This document shows, piece by piece, positions 46,831-56,660 of a stretch of DNA of 64,000 nucleotides; the first letter of the stretch is position 1, and each line of letters starts with the position of its first letter. The stretch is taken from NCBI RefSeq assembly GCF_001045555.1, contig NZ_LFBU01000001.1, positions 1,240,001 to 1,304,000 on the forward strand. Reading direction: 5' to 3'. The stretch comes from Marinobacter subterrani (lineage in GTDB: Bacteria > Pseudomonadota > Gammaproteobacteria > Pseudomonadales > Oleiphilaceae). Made by a program: the position numbers and the translations under genes. A model generated the notes under the pieces. It was not told where the DNA came from and did no database searches. It worked only from the letters and a program-made list of their open reading frames with translations.

Positions 46831-48270
46831 ATGCCTCAGGTAATCAACACGAACATTGCTTCACTGAACGCCCAGCGCAACCTCGAACGCTCTCAAAGCG
46901 AAGCGAACGTGGCGCTGGAACGACTGTCCTCCGGTCTACGTATCAACTCTGCCAAAGATGATGCCGCAGGCCTGGCCATTTCGACCCGATTTGAATCACA
47001 GATTCAGGGCCTGAACGTCGCCACCCGGAATTCCAATGACGGCATCTCCCTGGCCCAGACCACCGAAGGTGCGCTGGCGGAAGTCATTTCCAATCTGCAG
47101 CGCATTCGGGAACTGTCCATACAGTCTGCCAACGCCACTAACAGTTCGTCCGACCGGATTGCCCTCGACCAGGAGGTGCAGCAGAGAGTTGCTGAGATTG
47201 ATCGTATCGCCAAGCAAACTACCTTCAACGGCCTCAAGGTGCTGGATGGCTCATTCGGGATCCAGAGTTTTCAGGTTGGCGCGAATGCCGGCGACACCAT
47301 TGATGTGAACCTGTCCAATGGTTCAACAGCGGAGGACATCGGCAAGATCGCGATTGCCAGCGGCCTGACAGTACCGGCCACAGGGGGAGGCACCTTCTCG
47401 GTTGAAGTGGGCTCTAACGATCCCGTGACGGTTGAGATCGCCTCCGGCGCATCGGCCGCAGGCGTCGCCACGGCGGTGAACGACGCAAATATACAGGGCG
47501 TGGCACTGGCAACAGCTTCCAATGAACAGACCCTCGCCTTCAACGACGTCCCGGACAGCGCGGCTACCGGCGGCGGTCAATATACCGTCACCATTAAAAT
47601 AGGCGACGAAGACCCGGTGACCGTTGCCGTGCCCGTGAGTTCCGGAGGCGCAGTCACCAAAGGCAACGTTGCTGCGGCGTTAGAAGACGCCAACATCCAG
47701 AACCTTGAAGTGTCCGAAACCACCGGCGGCCTTAAATTTACCGTTCGAGGCGGCGAAGACCTCGTGATTACCGAAGGTGGAACCGGAGTATCTGGCGTAG
47801 CTGGATCTGGCGTAGGCTTCAGTGAAGCAGTCATCGGAACCTCGGGGACGCCGCTGAAAGGGGATATCAAGATCCAGGCCCTGGAAGCCTTCACCATCAA
47901 CGACACCAATGGTCTTCTTGGCGCCTCAGGCTCGACGGACTATTTGACGACAGGCAACCTTGAAGGCGTGAGCATTAAAACCGTTGAAGGCGCCAACGAC
48001 GCCATCATCCGGGTTGATTCCTCACTCACCTTCATTAACGCACTGCGCAGTGAACTCGGTGCGGTTCAGAACCGGTTCGAGTCGACCATCGCCAACCTCT
48101 CTACCACCAGCGAGAACCTCAGCGCTGCCAACAGCCGGATCAAGGACGCGGATTTCGCCAAAGAAACGGCGGAGCTGGCCCGCACACAGGTGCTCCAGCA
48201 GGCAGGCCTGTCGGTGCTCGCACAGGCCAATGCGCGGCCCCAGCAGGTGTTACAGTTGCTGCAGGGCTAA
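46831..48270 (+). CDS. Flagellin, paralogue 3 (divergent)
   Basis: A 479-residue flagellin with conserved ends ([20 protein letters not shown]; ending [11 protein letters not shown]) and two tandem central modules, [20 protein letters not shown] (about 190-240) and [20 protein letters not shown] (about 250-320), parallel to paralogue 2. ATG 46831 was chosen over 46825 because GGGGA is properly spaced only for it. It is transcribed away from the other flagellar genes, with a sigma-54 instead of sigma-28 promoter and its own terminator. Confidence 0.96.
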   Translation: MPQVINTNIASLNAQRNLERSQSEANVALERLSSGLRINSAKDDAAGLAISTRFESQIQGLNVATRNSNDGISLAQTTEGALAEVISNLQRIRELSIQSANATNSSSDRIALDQEVQQRVAEIDRIAKQTTFNGLKVLDGSFGIQSFQVGANAGDTIDVNLSNGSTAEDIGKIAIASGLTVPATGGGTFSVEVGSNDPVTVEIASGASAAGVATAVNDANIQGVALATASNEQTLAFNDVPDSAATGGGQYTVTIKIGDEDPVTVAVPVSSGGAVTKGNVAAALEDANIQNLEVSETTGGLKFTVRGGEDLVITEGGTGVSGVAGSGVGFSEAVIGTSGTPLKGDIKIQALEAFTINDTNGLLGASGSTDYLTTGNLEGVSIKTVEGANDAIIRVDSSLTFINALRSELGAVQNRFESTIANLSTTSENLSAANSRIKDADFAKETAELARTQVLQQAGLSVLAQANARPQQVLQLLQG

Positions 48271-48285
48271 TGCCCCTCCAGTATC

Positions 48286-48318
48286 AAAAAAAACGGGCCT
48301 CGATTGGCCCGTTTTTTT
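48286..48318. terminator. Bidirectional terminator between flagellin 3 and maf
   Basis: AAAAAAACGGGCC, TCGATT loop, GGCCCGTTTTTTT. T tracts are on both sides; it overlaps the maf stop. Confidence 0.9.
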
Positions 48319-50428
48319 ATCCCTCAACCACAGTCTCCGGATCGTGGATGGTCATCTCAAGCCATCGCCGGCCCTCACCGGTCGACTGGTCGGTGATAAC
48401 GCTGGCATAGTGCGCCGGCACCGCTTCAAGAAAGCCGGCAAAGGCTTTGCTCCAATGAGCAGCAACAACAGTCGCCCCTGAGTCATCCGCGGCCGCCATG
48501 GAGTGGTAGAGCCCCACTGTCATGTAATGCATCAGAGTACCACGCAGCAAATGCTGAGCCACATACTGTTCGGGTTGAGGCACATTGAACCCTTTTGGCG
48601 TTTCAACTATCTGGGAGGCATCAATCAGCGGAGCCATCAATCGTACAACATCCTTCTTCCCTCTCAGTGACGAACGCAATATCCGTCTGAGATTATCCGC
48701 GCGGCCAGAGAGGAAGGTCCCGACCTTAGCCAGGCGCTGTTCCAACTCAGGGTCATGGTGAACCTCAACCAGCCCGGCAATGACGCTCTCGGGGGCCGGC
48801 TCACTGACGGCCCCATCCAGAATCCTGCCAATCGTGCCGGCAAAATTGTCAGGCGCAAGCCATGGGGCCCCCGATATGACTGCCCCATCCGCACAATTCC
48901 AGACCTGAATGTCGTCATCTCGCTCCCGGGCCCAGTGCAGCAAGTTCTCGACACTGCGCATCGCGGTGAAATAGTCCGAGCGTGTGAAGATCTTGCCGCC
49001 GTCAACGGCATCCACTTCAATGAGTTTGCCTTCCAGAAAGTTCTTCCGGGCCAAGTCGTTCAGTAGTACCGACACTTCACTACTCTCGTCCCGGCTGCCA
49101 TAAACCGAACCGGATGCGTGGTGTTTGGTTCTGTCTTTAAATCCGTAGTCGGTCCCAAACAGGAAGAAGTTCCGGAAGCCAAGCTGCTGGAAAATGGCGA
49201 AAGCCGCGTTGGTGCAGGTGGGGTTACAGTGCTCGAAGGCATACTGTTCAAGCCGGAACCCCTTGGGGGCCGGATTGTCTCTCTTGGCGTAGAGAACCAC
49301 CTCATCAAACAGCCCCGGCACGAGCGCGTTGATCTCATTCACCGCAATCAGAGTGATGCCCTTCAACTTGTCCCGGCCAATATCGTTCAGCAACTGATAG
49401 ATCAGATAGTCCGGGTCCAGCTCCACGTGAAAATCCGGAGTCACCCCGTTGTTGATCAGGGCTTTCAGGCCGGTACCAGCCGATACCAGGGTGATGGTAT
49501 CTCGGCACTCGCGAATCAGAGGTAGCCGGTCATCAATGGACGGCCCGCTCCCGGCAATCACGACCGGTTTGTGAAAGCTGCCGGTCACGGAGTTGCGGAG
49601 GAACTTGCTGCCGGCACGCAGATTGAACGCGGTGTTGTTCAGCCGCTTCATTTCATCGTCATAGTTGCCCCATGAGGCAAACAGCGTTGGCAGATCCTTG
49701 CGGATTTCCTCGGCAATGCTCCGGTTGATGTTGCAGGCCTGGTGGTTGAAGTAAATAGTCATGGCTGGATGCAGTGGCACCCGTTTATTCAGGTTACGCT
49801 CTAGCAGCTCTTTGAGGTTCCGCTCCGTCGCATCCACGCCGATCGCAAACCGGATATCGTAGCCCTTCCTGGACAGAAAGCGATCGCAAATCGACTCCCA
49901 GTCCACCGTAAACAGGCTGGCAGCGAACTTCTCCTCATCCGGTTCAAAGACAAGGGCATTTACCACATCAGCGCGCTCTACCAGGGCTTCGATCTGATAG
50001 CCGAGACCGCACCCGAGAAACACAATGAATGGAAAGAAATTGCCCATAGGGTAGCCGGCAAACTCCTTTTCGCGATCGGGCAGCATCTCCAGGCAGTGGC
50101 GAATGCTGCGACTGGCAAAGCGGGGGTAGTTGTAACCGCTAACACTTGGCGGGCGGAAGGTCTTCAGCTTCTGATAGGGCTCATTGTCCGCCAGGAACAT
50201 CTCGGCTTCACGCAATCCCGTCGCTTTCGCCCGTCCCTGATAGAGGCTTCTGCCCTCAACCTGCAGATCGACATCCGATTCAACCGGGCTCACTACCAGC
50301 TCCACCCGCTTCATGAGCAGGTTTCCGTAATGCTTGTGTATGGCTGGAAACCGCCGCTTAAAGAATTCGAGATTTTTTGCTTTTCGCCGTAGAAATGACT
50401 CAGCCGTTTCTTGTTGATCTGGGCGCAT
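48317..50428 (-). CDS. Motility-associated factor (Maf) glycosyltransferase family protein
   Basis: A 703-residue protein of the Maf/DUF115 family (6-hydroxymethylpterin pyrophosphokinase MptE-like fold). The key motif is VIAGSGPSIDD (about 288-298), followed by SAGTGLKALINNGVTPDF and ELDP. Maf proteins transfer pseudaminic or legionaminic acid from CMP-sugar to flagellin Ser/Thr in the cytoplasm. Flagellin 3 converges on it, and the pseudaminic acid genes lie 10 kb away, which supports that role. It diverges from the TPR/methyltransferase-like gene. Confidence 0.9.
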   Translation of the reverse strand: MRPDQQETAESFLRRKAKNLEFFKRRFPAIHKHYGNLLMKRVELVVSPVESDVDLQVEGRSLYQGRAKATGLREAEMFLADNEPYQKLKTFRPPSVSGYNYPRFASRSIRHCLEMLPDREKEFAGYPMGNFFPFIVFLGCGLGYQIEALVERADVVNALVFEPDEEKFAASLFTVDWESICDRFLSRKGYDIRFAIGVDATERNLKELLERNLNKRVPLHPAMTIYFNHQACNINRSIAEEIRKDLPTLFASWGNYDDEMKRLNNTAFNLRAGSKFLRNSVTGSFHKPVVIAGSGPSIDDRLPLIRECRDTITLVSAGTGLKALINNGVTPDFHVELDPDYLIYQLLNDIGRDKLKGITLIAVNEINALVPGLFDEVVLYAKRDNPAPKGFRLEQYAFEHCNPTCTNAAFAIFQQLGFRNFFLFGTDYGFKDRTKHHASGSVYGSRDESSEVSVLLNDLARKNFLEGKLIEVDAVDGGKIFTRSDYFTAMRSVENLLHWARERDDDIQVWNCADGAVISGAPWLAPDNFAGTIGRILDGAVSEPAPESVIAGLVEVHHDPELEQRLAKVGTFLSGRADNLRRILRSSLRGKKDVVRLMAPLIDASQIVETPKGFNVPQPEQYVAQHLLRGTLMHYMTVGLYHSMAAADDSGATVVAAHWSKAFAGFLEAVPAHYASVITDQSTGEGRRWLEMTIHDPETVVEG

Positions 50429-50530
50429 CGGTTCAACCTTGAGTGGGAATAATCACATTGCCCCAGAGTTTAGCGGAATGTCCCCGCCGAATAAAAACCA
50501 ATCCAGAAGCCGAAAATCCACATCAGAACT

Positions 50531-50546
50531 TGGCACACCTTTCGCA
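50531..50546 (+). promoter_or_regulatory. Sigma-54 promoter of the TPR/methyltransferase-like gene
   Basis: TGGCACACCTTTCGCA, with GG-N10-GC spacing and 9 of its first 10 bases identical to the flagellin 3 sigma-54 site. It is 84 bp before the ATG at 50630, almost the same distance as at the flagellin. Confidence 0.7.
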
Positions 50547-50629
50547 GCACTGCTTAAAGACATCTAATTGCGCCAAAAAAGCTGCAGATCAATGCCACCA
50601 CCATTGGCATTCCGAAAACGAGGTATCCC

Positions 50630-52630
50630 ATGCAAGCCAAGCATCAAGTTCAGGTATCCCAATCCCAACAGGCCCAGGTTGCCCGCCTGCTTCTGCAGGC
50701 CAATCTTGCCTACGGGGAGTCCAACAGCAATGGCCTCAGCCATATCCAGCGGCTGAAGGCGCGCCATGAATGCCGGGACTACCTGACCGGAGCGCTGGTT
50801 ATTGAGCCACACAACGCCGGGGCTCTGGGGCTTCTGGGCCGGGTGGAATTGGACGAAGGTCAGCTTGAGAAAGCCCACACCCTGTTCAACGCCAGCCTCA
50901 CCCATCAGCCGGGCCAGGCGCAGCAGTATTGCAACCTGGGCTACTGGGCTTTGAAAACCGAGCGGCCAGCGCTGGCGGAGCAGTATTTCCTTGAGGCCCT
51001 GGACTGCGACCGGCAATCCGCCGCCGCTTTCTGCGGTGTTGCCCACTCCAAGCGCTTGCAGGGGCAGTTCGATGTGGCCTACCTGCATTACCGCAAACTT
51101 CTGGAAACCGGTGCCGAATGGGAGTCCGTCTACAGCGGCATGCTGACCTGCGCCCAGCACCTGGACGTGAACAAGGCGGATTCTGCCCTGGCCCGGGATG
51201 CCATTGCCCTGCTCCAGCGGGATGGATTGCCGCATCAGGAGCTTGGCCGGTTTGTCAGTGCGATCATTCATCAACAGTACGATCTTGATAACCCGGATGC
51301 CCGGATTTTTCTGGAAGCTGCCTGCGAGGATGAACTGCTGATCCTGGCCCTCCAGAAAACCCTGATGCCCAATTCGGCCGTTGAGGAACTGGTCACCCTG
51401 CTGCGCCGGGCGATCATTGCCGAGGTGGCACAAGCCGTTGAACTGCGGGATGAGCTCCAGCGTCTGGCGCTGGCCATTGCAGAGTATGCCGACAGAACCG
51501 GCTATGCGCTGGCTGCCGAAGACGATGAAGAGCGACTGGTCTCTGCCATTAACAACAGCATCCAGGCCCAATTCGCTCTTGGCGAGGAACAGGATGGACT
51601 GATCGGCTCGCTGATGATCAGCGCCATGTACGGCGCCCTCTTCCAACAGAGTTTTGCCGTCCAGCTGGGCCAATGGAACCTGGTGGACTGGCCATTGGCG
51701 CTGCAGCCGGTTCTGGCCGCCAGCTATTACAATAGGGCCGAAGAGGAAGCCATCAAGCAGAATTTCGATGAGAAATCCGAGGAACTCTGCCTGGATAAGA
51801 CCGAGATTCCCCAAGCCTGGCCGGCCTGGTCGCAGCTGGCCTATCGCGCCGAAAGCAGCCTGAAAACCCTGATGGCAACCGAACTGGGGCTGACCACCGA
51901 GAGCCTGCCGGCCACCCTGCGCATCATGGTCTGCGGCGCACAGTCCGGCCAGCGGGCGATGGAACTGGCCAGTTACCTGGACGATGTGGAAGTCATCGCG
52001 GTGGATGAATCCCTCGCCAACATCGCCAAAGCCACCCGCATGGCAAACGAAATGGGCATGGACAACATCGTGTTCTGGCCCTGGTCCATCGCCCAGCGTT
52101 TTGTGGCCGATGGCCACCAGGTGCACTGGATTGAAGTGGGCCGTCTACCCTCACCGGCCATGACCAACCTGTCACTGGCGGCACTGGTAAACGAAGCCAC
52201 CGGGTCCGGCGCCGTGGTTCACATGCACACGGCCATTGCTGAACAGACGGCAGGGGACAAACAGATCCGCAAACTGGTCAACGACCACAAGCTCCGACCC
52301 ACCCGCCAGGCCCTGCGCCAGCTACGTCGAATGGTTCTTACCAACCGGAACGATGCTACCTGGCAGGAACTGACCGCCGACGCCGACTTCTACAGCCTCG
52401 GCGGCTGCCGGGACCGGTGGTTCCGGCCCCAGGATACCGCCCAGCTGAAAGAGCTGATGGCGATGGTGAGCAACGAAGTGGAGTGGAAGCTGGTAAAAGC
52501 CCGGGATGAGGATGGCCACAGTTTGGCGACCGGCCCGGTTCAGAAGCAGATTCAGGCCGAGGCGCTGGGGAGTGAGGTGCAGAGTCTGATGGGCCAGAAT
52601 CTGAGTGTTTATTTCCTGAAGCGGCGGTGA
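50630..52630 (+). CDS. TPR protein with methyltransferase-like domain, probable flagellar-regulon member
   Basis: A 666-residue protein with no signal or membrane helix. About three TPRs (66-97, 101-133, 135-168) are followed by a helical middle region and a Rossmann-like segment at about 428-500: IMVCGAQSGQRAMELASYL, then VEVIAVDES and MDNIVFWPWS, which fits a SAM-binding class I methyltransferase with a changed glycine motif (GAQSG). GAGGT precedes the ATG. I cannot assign a substrate. Its position beside maf and its sigma-54 site suggest flagellin modification or export; it may bind rather than methylate. Confidence 0.75.
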   Translation: MQAKHQVQVSQSQQAQVARLLLQANLAYGESNSNGLSHIQRLKARHECRDYLTGALVIEPHNAGALGLLGRVELDEGQLEKAHTLFNASLTHQPGQAQQYCNLGYWALKTERPALAEQYFLEALDCDRQSAAAFCGVAHSKRLQGQFDVAYLHYRKLLETGAEWESVYSGMLTCAQHLDVNKADSALARDAIALLQRDGLPHQELGRFVSAIIHQQYDLDNPDARIFLEAACEDELLILALQKTLMPNSAVEELVTLLRRAIIAEVAQAVELRDELQRLALAIAEYADRTGYALAAEDDEERLVSAINNSIQAQFALGEEQDGLIGSLMISAMYGALFQQSFAVQLGQWNLVDWPLALQPVLAASYYNRAEEEAIKQNFDEKSEELCLDKTEIPQAWPAWSQLAYRAESSLKTLMATELGLTTESLPATLRIMVCGAQSGQRAMELASYLDDVEVIAVDESLANIAKATRMANEMGMDNIVFWPWSIAQRFVADGHQVHWIEVGRLPSPAMTNLSLAALVNEATGSGAVVHMHTAIAEQTAGDKQIRKLVNDHKLRPTRQALRQLRRMVLTNRNDATWQELTADADFYSLGGCRDRWFRPQDTAQLKELMAMVSNEVEWKLVKARDEDGHSLATGPVQKQIQAEALGSEVQSLMGQNLSVYFLKRR

Positions 52631-52649
52631 ATTGGGTTCAGGTCTGGAG

Positions 52650-52812
52650 TGTCGGATTACGGCTTCTCGTAATCCGACCTACGGGGTTTGGGGTGTCGGA
52701 TTACGGCTTTGCCTAATCCGACCTACGCGATGGAATTTGCGGGTATGGGTAAGGAATTTGCGGGTATGCCTAAGCCAAGTAGGTCGGATTAGGCGAAGGC
52801 CGTAATCCGACA
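52650..52812. repeat. Cluster of three family A REPs (A11-A13)
   Basis: Units at 52650-52682, 52694-52726 and 52779-52812, the last in opposite orientation. They are separated in part by a duplicated GGAATTTGCGGGTATG (52733-52748 and 52753-52768). They fill the gap between the TPR gene and sbcB. Confidence 0.85.
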
Positions 52813-52883
52813 AAAAAGCACCTCTCCACTTACCGGAGAAGGCGCAATAAAGAATGGCGGCTCCTTTGGAGCCAACATCCTTG

Positions 52884-54329
52884 TCAGATGTAAGGAATCA
52901 AAGACTCCCCATACAAATGCAAGTCCTCAAGAATATGCCGCCTCTCCGGCGTCAATTCCGGGTCCGCCGCCAGTCGCTGTAATTCCTGGGCATACGCCTC
53001 CAAAGACCGCCAGCCCTTCTTCGGATGCATCAACCTCTGGCTGCGGAACTCCTCCCAGCGCTCCAGCTCTTCACCCATCAGACTGCCGGGGTAATTCCGG
53101 GCGCGGTAGCGGAACAGCAGTTCCTGCAGGCGATCATCTTCGAAGGTCACATCCTGCTCACCCAGGGCTTCCACCGGCTGCTCCAGCACCCGGTTCAAGG
53201 CTTCCCTGTCAGCTTTGCTGATGAAACCACCGGCGTAAAGTTGCTCATCCGGGTCAGTGAGATCGCCCTTGTGGGGCTGATCAAACGCCTCGGCAATTCG
53301 GCGCGGTAAGTCGGGGGCTTTGCGAAGTATGGCCAGATTGGCCCGAAGGGTGTCGCCGTCCAGGGCCAGCTCTTCCAGTCGTTCTTGCGACAAGGTTGAA
53401 AGCATATTCGCCGGCGCCAATACCGGGCATTTGTTCAGTTGCACACCTTTCAGCGGAAAGCGGCTTACGCCCTCCCCCAATTCCGCCTGGGAAGTAAACA
53501 CCCGCTCACGAATCTGCTCAGGGCTGGCGTTAATCAGCTCGCTCGGGTCTTCCCGCAGGTCGTAGACAATCACCAGGTTCTTGTTGGTGGGATGCTCAGC
53601 CACCGGGGCAACCAGGGCGCAGCAACCCCGGCTGGCCGGGTACTTGGCGGAGATGTGGAACACCGGCTTCATGGTGGCGGTATCCAGCATGGCGCGGGCG
53701 GAGTGTTTGTCTTTGTTCTGCAGAACAAAATCAAACAGCTTGGGCTGCTTCTCCTTGATCAGCCTGGCCACCGCAATCGTCGCCTCAACATCCGACATCG
53801 CATCGTGGGCGGCTTCGTGGGCAATCCCGTTGGCCCGGGTCAGCTCTTCGAGCCGAAAGCTGGGGCTGCCGTCTTCCTTGCGGGGCCAGTTGATCCCTTC
53901 CGGACGCAGGGCATAGGTCAGGCGCACCATGTCGATGATGTCCCAGCGTGAATTGCCGTTCTGCCATTCGCGGGCGTAGGGATCGCGCAGGTTGCGATAA
54001 AGGGTGTGGCGGGTAACCTCGTCGTCGAAGCGCAGACTGTTGTAGCCCACCACACAGGTGCCGGGCTGGCTGAAGGCCTCGTTGATCTGGGCGATAAACT
54101 CTGCCTCGGGGAAACCGTCTTCCAGTGCTTTTTGCGGGGTAATGCCGGTAATCAGACAGGCTTCGGGCGATGGCAGGTAATCGTCCGCGGGTTTGCAGTA
54201 AATCACCAGCGGCTCTTCAATCACGTTCAGATCCGCATCCGTGCGCACACCGGCAAACTGGGAAGGCCTGTCGTGAACCGGGTCTACGCCGAAGGTTTCG
54301 TAATCGTGCCAGTAAAACGAGCGGATCAA
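52884..54329 (-). CDS. sbcB: Exodeoxyribonuclease I SbcB
   Basis: A 481-residue 3'-5' single-strand DNA exonuclease. The DEDDh motifs are visible: HDYETFG (Asp9, Glu11), NSLRFDDEV for ExoII, and HEAAHDAMSDVEATIAVA for ExoIII (His and Asp). The C-terminal SH3-like and helical domains are present, so length is normal. It acts in mismatch repair and recombination. Single-strand hairpin ends such as those of REPs are substrates affected by this enzyme class; the vicinity is probably chance. Confidence 0.96.
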   Translation of the reverse strand: MIRSFYWHDYETFGVDPVHDRPSQFAGVRTDADLNVIEEPLVIYCKPADDYLPSPEACLITGITPQKALEDGFPEAEFIAQINEAFSQPGTCVVGYNSLRFDDEVTRHTLYRNLRDPYAREWQNGNSRWDIIDMVRLTYALRPEGINWPRKEDGSPSFRLEELTRANGIAHEAAHDAMSDVEATIAVARLIKEKQPKLFDFVLQNKDKHSARAMLDTATMKPVFHISAKYPASRGCCALVAPVAEHPTNKNLVIVYDLREDPSELINASPEQIRERVFTSQAELGEGVSRFPLKGVQLNKCPVLAPANMLSTLSQERLEELALDGDTLRANLAILRKAPDLPRRIAEAFDQPHKGDLTDPDEQLYAGGFISKADREALNRVLEQPVEALGEQDVTFEDDRLQELLFRYRARNYPGSLMGEELERWEEFRSQRLMHPKKGWRSLEAYAQELQRLAADPELTPERRHILEDLHLYGESLIPYI

Positions 54330-54378
54330 GGGGCTAAGCTCCTGCCGAATGGGTTAATCTCAGGCAGCAGTTTAGCAT

Positions 54379-55278
54379 TTAAAACAATCGGGTACCCATA
54401 TCCTGCCGATGCGTCTGCAACCGCTCCACGCCGCTGTTAATCAACTGGTTCATGTTCACGGTCATGCTGGTGGGCAGATTGATGAACACGCCTTTGCCCG
54501 CATTGATCACATTGGCACCATCCGGGCTCTGCCAGTCCACGTCTTCACGCTGAAAGCCAATGAAGAAGTCGTCGGTGAAACCGGTGGTGCCGTCGGTATT
54601 CTTTTCTCCGACAATGATCGACTGCAGGTGAGTCAGGGGGGCGCAGTTAGTGGCCGCGCCCTCGGTACAGTTAGCCGGGGCAGCGGCAGGGTCGACAATA
54701 CCGATATGGCTAGCCCGGAGAGATGTGACTTGGGCATTCTGGTCAAGCAACGTCGCGTCGTATACCGCGCCGGAACCATCCTCCAGCTTGAGGCCAATGT
54801 TGCCGCTGAAGCTGCTGGTCAGCGAAGAGACGGAACCCCGCGCCTGTGCGAAGCCCATCCGGAAACCGGAAAGCTTGCCCTCGACGGGATCTTCCGCAAG
54901 CTCTATGTAAGGCTGAACGGCTTCGAAATGCACCGTATCGCCGGAACTGTAGGTTCGGCCGTTATACTGAACGCCATCAACCCGCGCAATGTGTCCCAAG
55001 GCCACATGCTGGGCGGCAAAATCCGCCCCGCCATCTATTTCGCCGACTTTTATATCATCCACATTGATCCGGGTTTCAACATCCATGCCCAGCGTCATGC
55101 GGGTAAACTCATGAGGGTTACCCGGAATGTCCTGAATGTTCTGGATCTGCATAAAAGCCTGCCCGGTCACCTCGCCCATGGTTGCATCAGAAATGGGCTT
55201 CAGCTCGGCCTGGGCAACGGGCGCAATACCCAGGCAGAACAGGGTGATGGCAGCGTATCCATACGCTTGCTGTCTCAT
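54379..55278 (-). CDS. Secreted protein with MGEVTGQA-type N-terminal motif
   Basis: A 299-residue exported protein. A signal peptide (1-24, ending APVAQA) is followed by LKPISDATMGEVTGQAFM, a motif shared by a group of exported gammaproteobacterial proteins of unknown function. The rest is beta-rich with repeated polar strands and one Cys pair (NCTEGAATNCAP, about 204-215). No enzyme motif is seen. An outer-surface or pilus-associated structural protein is possible but not demonstrable. Confidence 0.78.
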   Translation of the reverse strand: MRQQAYGYAAITLFCLGIAPVAQAELKPISDATMGEVTGQAFMQIQNIQDIPGNPHEFTRMTLGMDVETRINVDDIKVGEIDGGADFAAQHVALGHIARVDGVQYNGRTYSSGDTVHFEAVQPYIELAEDPVEGKLSGFRMGFAQARGSVSSLTSSFSGNIGLKLEDGSGAVYDATLLDQNAQVTSLRASHIGIVDPAAAPANCTEGAATNCAPLTHLQSIIVGEKNTDGTTGFTDDFFIGFQREDVDWQSPDGANVINAGKGVFINLPTSMTVNMNQLINSGVERLQTHRQDMGTRLF

Positions 55279-55628
55279 AATTGTTGTCTCTGAAGTAGTC
55301 GGTTGGAACCAGTTTTCGACGCCCGGCTCCGCTGCAGCCCGGTTTGTTTTTGGTTTCCCGGTACCCGCAGGCGGCTGTGTCTTGCGATCTTTTTATTTGC
55401 CGCAAACTCACTATAGCCAAGGCAGATCGGCCAATAGAGTGAGCAGAGTCACAATCACCGCTTACAATCCAGTAATACTCGGTCAAATTTGAACACAGTC
55501 ACAAAACGTTCCATCCTAGATACTTACAGGACCTTACCAAACGTTACGAATGCTGTAGCGAACGTGTACACAACAACCTCCACTGGTATACTTGCCGACT
55601 TTATAAGTAACCCCCAACGGCCACCTGA
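55279..55628. other. 350-bp divergent intergenic region
   Basis: No gene, tRNA or repeat was found. A possible CRP/Vfr-like site, TTTGA-N6-TCACA, lies at 55488-55503 (one half-site imperfect). A plain -10-like TATACT is at about 55587. Promoters of the secreted protein and of the REC-CheC gene must lie here, but neither can be fixed with confidence. Confidence 0.4.
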
Positions 55629-56657
55629 ATGACCACCCGCATCCTGATCTGCGACGATTCCGCGCTTGCCAGAAAACAGATGGCCAGAACTTTGCCGGCA
55701 GGTTTGCAGGCGAAGGTCAGCTTCGCGGTGGACGGCAAGGAAGCGTTGGCCAAACTGCGGAACCACGAAGCCGAACTGATGTTCCTGGATCTGAACATGC
55801 CGGAAATGGACGGCTACCAGGTACTGGAGGAGATCCGCACAGAAGATCTGCCCGTGATGACGATCGTGGTCTCCGGCGATATCCAGCCCGAGGCCCGGGC
55901 GCGGGTAAAAAAACTCGGCGCGATTGATTTCATCAAAAAACCGACGGACACCGACCTCGTGATGCGCCTGCTCATGGAGTATGGCGTCTACCGCCCCGGA
56001 GAACTCGAAGACGCCGCATTACAGGATGCCAGCCTCCAGAGCAAAGGCAGCACCACACCGGAAATCTCCGTTTCGCTGAACGACTACCTGCAGGAAATCG
56101 CCAACGTCGCCATGGGCCGATCCTCGGATCTGCTGGCCCGCCTTCTCAGGGTGTTTGTGAAGCAGCCCATTCCAAGGGTGGCCTTCCTGGCCAACTCGGA
56201 ACTGCACATGGCGATTTCCTCTGTCAGCAACAGCAATACCTACTCCGCCGTTTGCCAGGGCTTCACCGGTGCCGGCATTGCCGGTGAGGCGTTACTGCTG
56301 TTCGCCGACGCCAGCTTCCGAGACATGGCAGAAATGCTGCACTACGAAAACCTGGAAGGCGAAGCGGTTAACGTGGAAGTGTTGATGGACATGTCCAGCA
56401 TCCTGTTCGGCGCCTTCCTCAAAGGCATCGGCGACCAGCTGGATCTGAAGCTTGGTCTCGGCCACCCCACCGTACTGGGCCAGCACCGACAGATCACAGA
56501 ACTCCTGGAACACCACAGCGCCCGCGATGAACAGCTGCTGTGCATCGAAATCTGCTACACGCTGGAAGACCGTGACATTGAATGCGACATGCTGGTGCTC
56601 CTCACCGAGGATTCAGTGCCCTTTCTCGAAGATCGTCTGCAATATCTGGTGGACTGA
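55629..56657 (+). CDS. Response regulator fused to a CheC-type phosphatase domain
   Basis: A 342-residue protein. The REC domain (about 4-120) has Asp9-Asp10, phospho-acceptor Asp54 (FLDLNMPEMDG) and Lys in FIKKPTD. The second half (about 145-342) is a CheC/CheX/FliY-type domain: EIANVAMG supplies one E-x-x-N dephosphorylation site, while the second site (EVLMDMSS) lacks the Asn. CheC proteins dephosphorylate CheY-P, so this may tune chemotaxis or act on the REC of its own chain. It is 3 bp from the PAS-GGDEF gene, in one operon. Confidence 0.9.
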   Translation: MTTRILICDDSALARKQMARTLPAGLQAKVSFAVDGKEALAKLRNHEAELMFLDLNMPEMDGYQVLEEIRTEDLPVMTIVVSGDIQPEARARVKKLGAIDFIKKPTDTDLVMRLLMEYGVYRPGELEDAALQDASLQSKGSTTPEISVSLNDYLQEIANVAMGRSSDLLARLLRVFVKQPIPRVAFLANSELHMAISSVSNSNTYSAVCQGFTGAGIAGEALLLFADASFRDMAEMLHYENLEGEAVNVEVLMDMSSILFGAFLKGIGDQLDLKLGLGHPTVLGQHRQITELLEHHSARDEQLLCIEICYTLEDRDIECDMLVLLTEDSVPFLEDRLQYLVD

Positions 56658-56660
56658 CCC

